A stretch of 64,000 bases of DNA. It comes from Bacillus_I endophytica_A. Its GTDB lineage: Bacteria; Bacillota; Bacilli; Bacillales; Bacillaceae_H. The stretch spans positions 62,001 through 126,000 of the forward strand of contig NZ_JALAMS010000028.1 in assembly GCF_026790145.1 (NCBI RefSeq), written 5' to 3'. Shown here piece after piece: positions 60,254 to 64,000 of the stretch (position 1 is its first letter; each line of letters begins with the position of its first letter). The notes under the pieces were generated by a model. That model was given only the letters and a program-made list of their open reading frames with translations. It did not search any database and was not told where the DNA came from. Both the position numbers and the translations under genes were made by a program.

Positions 60254-62771
60254 AATTATCTTCTACTAAAATCTCTCTATAATCTACTTCTTCTTTCGCT
60301 TCAATCATTACTTCATACTGACGAACACGAATTTCGAACAATTTAATTGGATTATAATATTCTCCTGGGTTTTCTTTCATATCTTTTAGTGTTAAACGGT
60401 TATTTTCAAGTGATACCTCTGTTCCATCTTTAAACATTGTAAGCTCTTCAAATGGCTGTGAGAAGAATGTTTCTACGTCAAGCTTAAGTGAATTCTCAAG
60501 AGAATTAAATTGTGCAAAAAGACGATTTGTGACCATTTGAGCTGCTTCTTCATAATCTTGACTATCAACATTTTTCTTATATTGATTGTACATTGTTTTC
60601 TGAGAAGCTAAAGCACCAATCAATTTCCCAGCGCGCTGGAACATAAGCTGTGCAAATTTAGATTGAAGGAAAATATTTTGTTCTTCAATTGGCATTCTTA
60701 CCGTTAATCGTCTAATATCACGACGCCAGTCATCTAAAATCTTAAAGTCTCCTTTAAGCTCTACTTTTTCTCTGGCAAAGCGATTATTAAATTCTACGGC
60801 AAGATCGTCAAAGCTTTCTTGACTTTGGACAAGCTCTTCGCGTGAAAGAGAAAGCCATTGTTGAAGAGCATGCTGAAGGTCTGTTAATACTTTTGTCCAT
60901 TGAACTTCAATTACTTTATTCATTTTATCATTTACTTCTTTATGGATATTGGCAAAATCACTATCCTCTGTAATAATCTCTGTACATTCTCGAAGTAAAT
61001 TTGGGAGACTATTTTCAAAGTTGTCTTTGATTTCATCTTTTAACTTGGCATATGTCTCTGTAACATATCGAGATTTTTTCTTCTCTAGCTCACGTAAAAA
61101 TTCGATATCACTTCCAAGCTTTTCAATCTTTTGTTCTTCTGTATTGATAAGATCTTGTAAATAAAGCTCTTCTTCAACACGTCTTTTTCCAAGGTCATGG
61201 AGCGTGATTCGCATGAAAGAGAGCAGCTTATGAATGCGACGCTTCTCAGTTCCATCAATAATTTCAAAGAAATTCGCTTGAATAAATGATGTTAAGTTTT
61301 CATCTCCACCTACACTAATTAAAGCATCTTGGAAATCCATACGTAATCGGCTTTCAATATCGCCATGTGCATCCATTCCTTTAATAAGGAAATGAACAGG
61401 CATGGATTGTTCAAGCTTTCTTAATTCTTCACGTTCGTCTTCACCAAACGTGTATGTTGGATGAACAATAAAAAGCAATGAATCTCCTAGTGGTGCCCAT
61501 TTATCAAGAGATTGTCTTAATTTCTTTTCTCGGTAAGCACTAGAGCCATCAACAACCATCCATGTTCTTTCATCTTCTTCTCTTGAGAAAGTATGAAGTG
61601 TTTTAACAGTTGTTTCTTCATCATTTTCTGGATCAATCATAAGAAGATGATGAACGTTCTTATTTAAAAGACTCGCAACTGACGGATCTAGTTCAATATT
61701 GCGCTGTTCTGCCCACGACATCATCGACTCTACGATGTTGAAGCTATACGATAGCCCATCAATATCGCTGTCTGAGTTAAATAAAGTGCTTTCTGCTTTT
61801 TGAACAGATTCCTCCATAATAGTCGATGGGAACTGCTCATTCCATGTCCAAATGGCTGCAGCTGGGAACAATGATTTAGCATCTCTTGTTACTTTCAACC
61901 AATTTTCCAATGTTGTTGGAATGAAATCATGAAGAAGTTGTAAATCGTATGATCCACTAATTAAATATAAATAAGATTCTTCATATAGAGACGAGATTTC
62001 TTGCCAATACTCATAAAGACCAATATCAACATTAAGGAAAATGTCATTGATTGTTTTGATCCATTCTAGATAAGTCTCTTCGTTTTTATAGCTTTCCCAT
62101 AATGCAGACACAAGCTTTTTAAAGTGCATCTGATCTGTTTTATAAAATGTGATAAGCACTTGGTAGAAATAATCAGGTGAGAAGATTGTTGTATATTGAT
62201 TTTTGGCATATTTAATAACCGTTGCAAACCAAAAAAGATCTTCAGTTCGAAGAGATTCACTAACCGCAAGCTCTGTTGCGCTTTCCCAATCTTCTTGGCG
62301 TTCATAAAACTTACGCGCTAGTTCTGTTATTCCTGGATAAGCTGGGTTCACTTTAACAGCTTCTTTAATCACTTCATATGCTCTTTCAATATTATCCTGA
62401 TCAATATAAAGAGAAAAAAGCTGTAAGGAAACTTCAGCTGTTAAAATAGGATCATCTACTTTCAAAGAAAGATAAATTTCCTCAGCATCTGATAGTCTGC
62501 CTGTCTTGTAGTAGGTGTCTCCAATATTCTTTTTCGCCCATGGTTCGAGTTCGCTATTAATGTTCTCCCATTTAAAAATAGCCGTTTCGAAATCTTGACT
62601 ATGATAATAAACTTCTCCTTGAGCAAAGCGAATATCCGATAAATCGTAGGATTCCTTCTCCTGTTCTGCAACTGTTGCTTCGCCAAGGACTTCTATGGGA
62701 TGGCGATTTTCATTGTCATTTATAAAATGTTTGTAATATGTCTTTTGGATCAAGCGATCTTCTAGTGTCAT
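60252..62771 (-). CDS. TPR protein with a degenerate dynamin-like GTPase region
   Basis: 839 residues, soluble. Residues 45-175 are TPR-like repeats (FAQGEVYYHSQDFETAIFKW, IGDTYYKTGRLSDAEEIYL). Residues about 400-500 resemble the second half of a dynamin-type G domain: WMVVDGSSAYREKKL at the G3 position, LGDSLLFIVHPTYTFGEDER, and LIKGMDAHGD at the G4 position, where functional proteins have NKxD. No P-loop GxxxxGKS is present. The rest is a long helical region (510-760; coiled coil) as in dynamin stalks. So it looks like a catalytically dead dynamin-like protein joined to TPRs. RBS GGAGGATAGACGAAT. Function unknown. Confidence 0.72.
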   Translation of the reverse strand: MTLEDRLIQKTYYKHFINDNENRHPIEVLGEATVAEQEKESYDLSDIRFAQGEVYYHSQDFETAIFKWENINSELEPWAKKNIGDTYYKTGRLSDAEEIYLSLKVDDPILTAEVSLQLFSLYIDQDNIERAYEVIKEAVKVNPAYPGITELARKFYERQEDWESATELAVSESLRTEDLFWFATVIKYAKNQYTTIFSPDYFYQVLITFYKTDQMHFKKLVSALWESYKNEETYLEWIKTINDIFLNVDIGLYEYWQEISSLYEESYLYLISGSYDLQLLHDFIPTTLENWLKVTRDAKSLFPAAAIWTWNEQFPSTIMEESVQKAESTLFNSDSDIDGLSYSFNIVESMMSWAEQRNIELDPSVASLLNKNVHHLLMIDPENDEETTVKTLHTFSREEDERTWMVVDGSSAYREKKLRQSLDKWAPLGDSLLFIVHPTYTFGEDEREELRKLEQSMPVHFLIKGMDAHGDIESRLRMDFQDALISVGGDENLTSFIQANFFEIIDGTEKRRIHKLLSFMRITLHDLGKRRVEEELYLQDLINTEEQKIEKLGSDIEFLRELEKKKSRYVTETYAKLKDEIKDNFENSLPNLLRECTEIITEDSDFANIHKEVNDKMNKVIEVQWTKVLTDLQHALQQWLSLSREELVQSQESFDDLAVEFNNRFAREKVELKGDFKILDDWRRDIRRLTVRMPIEEQNIFLQSKFAQLMFQRAGKLIGALASQKTMYNQYKKNVDSQDYEEAAQMVTNRLFAQFNSLENSLKLDVETFFSQPFEELTMFKDGTEVSLENNRLTLKDMKENPGEYYNPIKLFEIRVRQYEVMIEAKEEVDYREILVEDN

Positions 62772-62993
62772 ATTCGTCTATCCTCCAAAATATATAAAAA
62801 GATGAGATTTATAGCTTTATAATACCCTGTGTTACGGTATCTTTTCTTTCATTGTAACAGAGTTTTATGAAAAGCAGGTTTCATTTCTTTGTCATTTTAA
62901 CGATAAGAAAAGATACAAAAGAAGCTATTTTATGTTGAATCCTATTTTAGGGTTAAGGATTCAAATTGTCTACCCTTTATCGTTCGCTAGCAG

Positions 62994-63030
62994 AAAACCC
63001 TTCCGCATTATTATACGAAAGGGTTTTTTA
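62994..63030 (-). terminator. Terminator of the small HTH gene
   Basis: AAAACCCTT (62994-63002) pairs with AAGGGTTTT (63019-63027) around an AT-rich loop. It lies directly past the stop of the minus-strand gene. Confidence 0.75.
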
Positions 63031-63032
63031 AA

Positions 63033-63263
63033 TTAGTCTTCGTCTTTCACATCAATGTCTTCAGGTAATGGCTCATTCATAAGATCTTCAACAAGCCTCT
63101 TATATTTCTCAAGCTGCTCTAAATGTGTGTTAAACTGCTCTTTATTAATGAGAAACTGCTCGCCATCATGAATCGCCCGAATCTGCTTATGATGGATGAG
63201 ATTTTTAACTTGTGAAGCGGGAATTTCTAAAAATTCAGCTACTTCTTCTACTGTTAGGTACAT
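63033..63263 (-). CDS. Small helix-turn-helix protein (excisionase/HTH_17 type)
   Basis: 76 residues. The N-terminal half is the excisionase-like winged HTH: YLTVEEVAEFLEIPASQVKNL, IHHKQIRAIHDGEQFLINKEQ. The C-terminal half is a charged helix ending in an acidic tail (PEDIDVKDED). RBS AGAGGAGGGAGATAAAAA. Despite the family name, no integrase is nearby; such proteins often are stand-alone regulators. It lies between the TPR gene and the MetE-like gene. Target unknown. Confidence 0.8.
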   Translation of the reverse strand: MYLTVEEVAEFLEIPASQVKNLIHHKQIRAIHDGEQFLINKEQFNTHLEQLEKYKRLVEDLMNEPLPEDIDVKDED

Positions 63264-63346
63264 TTTTTATCTCCCTCCTCTTTCGTTTATCTATTTTATG
63301 GGAAAACCATCTTCTACAAAGTAAAAGGTGGTGCAAAAGATATTTC

Positions 63347-64000
63347 TTATTTGAAAACGTCATTCGCAATGTTAATTACGTGACGAATTTTATCCCATTG
63401 CTGCTCTTCTGTCAAAATATTTCCCTCTTCTGTTGAAGCAAATCCACACTGAGGACTTAAGCAAATTTGATCAAGACCCACGTACTGTGCTGCTTCTTGT
63501 AAACGTCCCTTCACTTTTCCAGGATCCTCAAGCTCACCAAATTTAGATGTGATTAGTCCTAAAACAAGTTGTAAATCATCACGTTTTACGTGTTTTAATG
63601 GTTCAAACCCTCCTGAACGTGCATCATCGAATTCAAGGAAAAGTCCATCAACCTTCAATTCGCCGAAGATGTATTCTGAAGCATTATCATATCCACCGCT
63701 TGCTACATATGTTGATCTAAAGTTCCCACGGCAAATATGCATTGTAATAACCATGTCTTCCGGTTTATTCTCAATTGACTCATTAATAGCTCTTGTAAAC
63801 AGTTTAGCAAACTCTTTTGGTTCATAGCCACGCTGCGCGATTTGCTCTTGCCCTTGTTCAGAGAAGAAAGCAGCCCATGCTGTATCATCCAGCTGTAGAT
63901 AGCGGCACCCTGCATCATAAAAAGCTTGAATTGCTTTTTGATATGCTTTGATTACATCATCAAAAAAGGCATTTTGATCACTATATACTTCTTCTGAGAT
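63347..64000 (-). CDS. Cobalamin-independent methionine synthase-like protein (YxjG/YxjH), N-terminus cut by window edge
   Basis: The frame is open from the window edge to the stop at 63347, giving the last 217 residues. They form the C-terminal zinc barrel of the MetE family: YDAGCRYLQLDDTAWA, the zinc ligands in VITMHICRGNFRS (His and Cys) and LSPQCGFASTEEGN (Cys), and Glu in LFLEFDDARSGG. The shorter YxjG/YxjH type rather than full MetE is likely from the wording of these motifs; the missing N-terminus would decide. It transfers a methyl group to homocysteine. An internal ATG at 63754 is not the true start. Confidence 0.9.
   Translation of the reverse strand: MSEEVYSDQNAFFDDVIKAYQKAIQAFYDAGCRYLQLDDTAWAAFFSEQGQEQIAQRGYEPKEFAKLFTRAINESIENKPEDMVITMHICRGNFRSTYVASGGYDNASEYIFGELKVDGLFLEFDDARSGGFEPLKHVKRDDLQLVLGLITSKFGELEDPGKVKGRLQEAAQYVGLDQICLSPQCGFASTEEGNILTEEQQWDKIRHVINIANDVFK

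Noticed and set aside
63347..63754. A complete 135-residue protein starting at 63754
   Set aside because: The frame continues upstream to the window edge with MetE-family sequence, so the ATG is internal.

Overview
The window reads as a chromosomal segment of a low-GC, motile, spore-forming Bacillaceae member (Bacillus/Priestia-like). Nearly every recognisable protein has its closest remembered counterpart in Bacillus subtilis (YceCDEF, MotAB, YfmM, NasBC, AbrB, GltT, KhtTU, UxuA/ExuT, BmrA, PbuE, YwbE, GlcU, NagABR, YxjG). Genes carry strong AGGAGG-type ribosome binding sites and long perfect Rho-independent terminators. No rRNA, tRNA, CRISPR array, insertion sequence or prophage module was seen. 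Gene names rest on memory of families, not on searches.

Layout, left to right. 1-2617 (minus): TerD/TerC stress cluster yceC-D-E-F, cut by the window edge. 2.9-10.2 kb: methionine gamma-lyase, a 2-hydroxycarboxylate transporter, the motAB stator, an alpha/beta hydrolase and the ABC-F ATPase YfmM. 10.3-16.6 kb: a secreted metzincin, a polysaccharide deacetylase, and the assimilatory nitrate reductase operon nasB-nasC behind an exact TnrA box. 16.8-24.3 kb: a 1122-residue membrane protein, an AbrB paralogue, and a cluster of four GT2 glycosyltransferase modules plus a DUF2642-like protein, with one double-module gene split by a frameshift. 24.4-30 kb: DNA repair (mpg), undecaprenyl-diphosphatase, GltT, a short tyrosine recombinase, and the KhtTU potassium exporter.

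30.1-36.2 kb is a hexuronate/mannonate cluster (two zinc dehydrogenases, ExuT-like transporter, LacI-type regulator, UxuA). It has a shared operator motif and a cre site, but uxuB is reduced to a remnant by an internal deletion. 36.4-43.2 kb: an amino acid/Na+ symporter, a 3D-domain cell-wall protein, an aldehyde dehydrogenase and a sugar kinase. 43.4-46.9 kb: a 28-codon peptide ORF and a terminator ahead of a BmrA-like exporter, then PbuE under an adenine riboswitch. 47-51.7 kb is the most accessory-looking part. An alternating array of two small membrane-protein families (A-B-A-B-A, the last A frameshifted) lies divergent from a three-gene operon encoding a WXG100-like helical protein, a glycine-zipper protein and an unrecognised 275-residue protein. 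I read this as a candidate type VII secretion effector/immunity locus. 51.8-64 kb: YwbE, GlcU, an MhqA-like dioxygenase, the N-acetylglucosamine regulon (nagE divergent from nagA-nagB-nagR-SIS, with NagR-like operators), a TPR protein with a degenerate dynamin-like GTPase region, a small HTH protein, and the 3' part of a MetE-like methyltransferase.

The regulatory DNA is unusually readable: a TnrA box, three cre sites or near-sites, LacI-type, NagR-like and MhqR-like operators, an adenine riboswitch, and an unexplained palindrome of consensus TTAAACAAACGTTTGTTTAA present three times.
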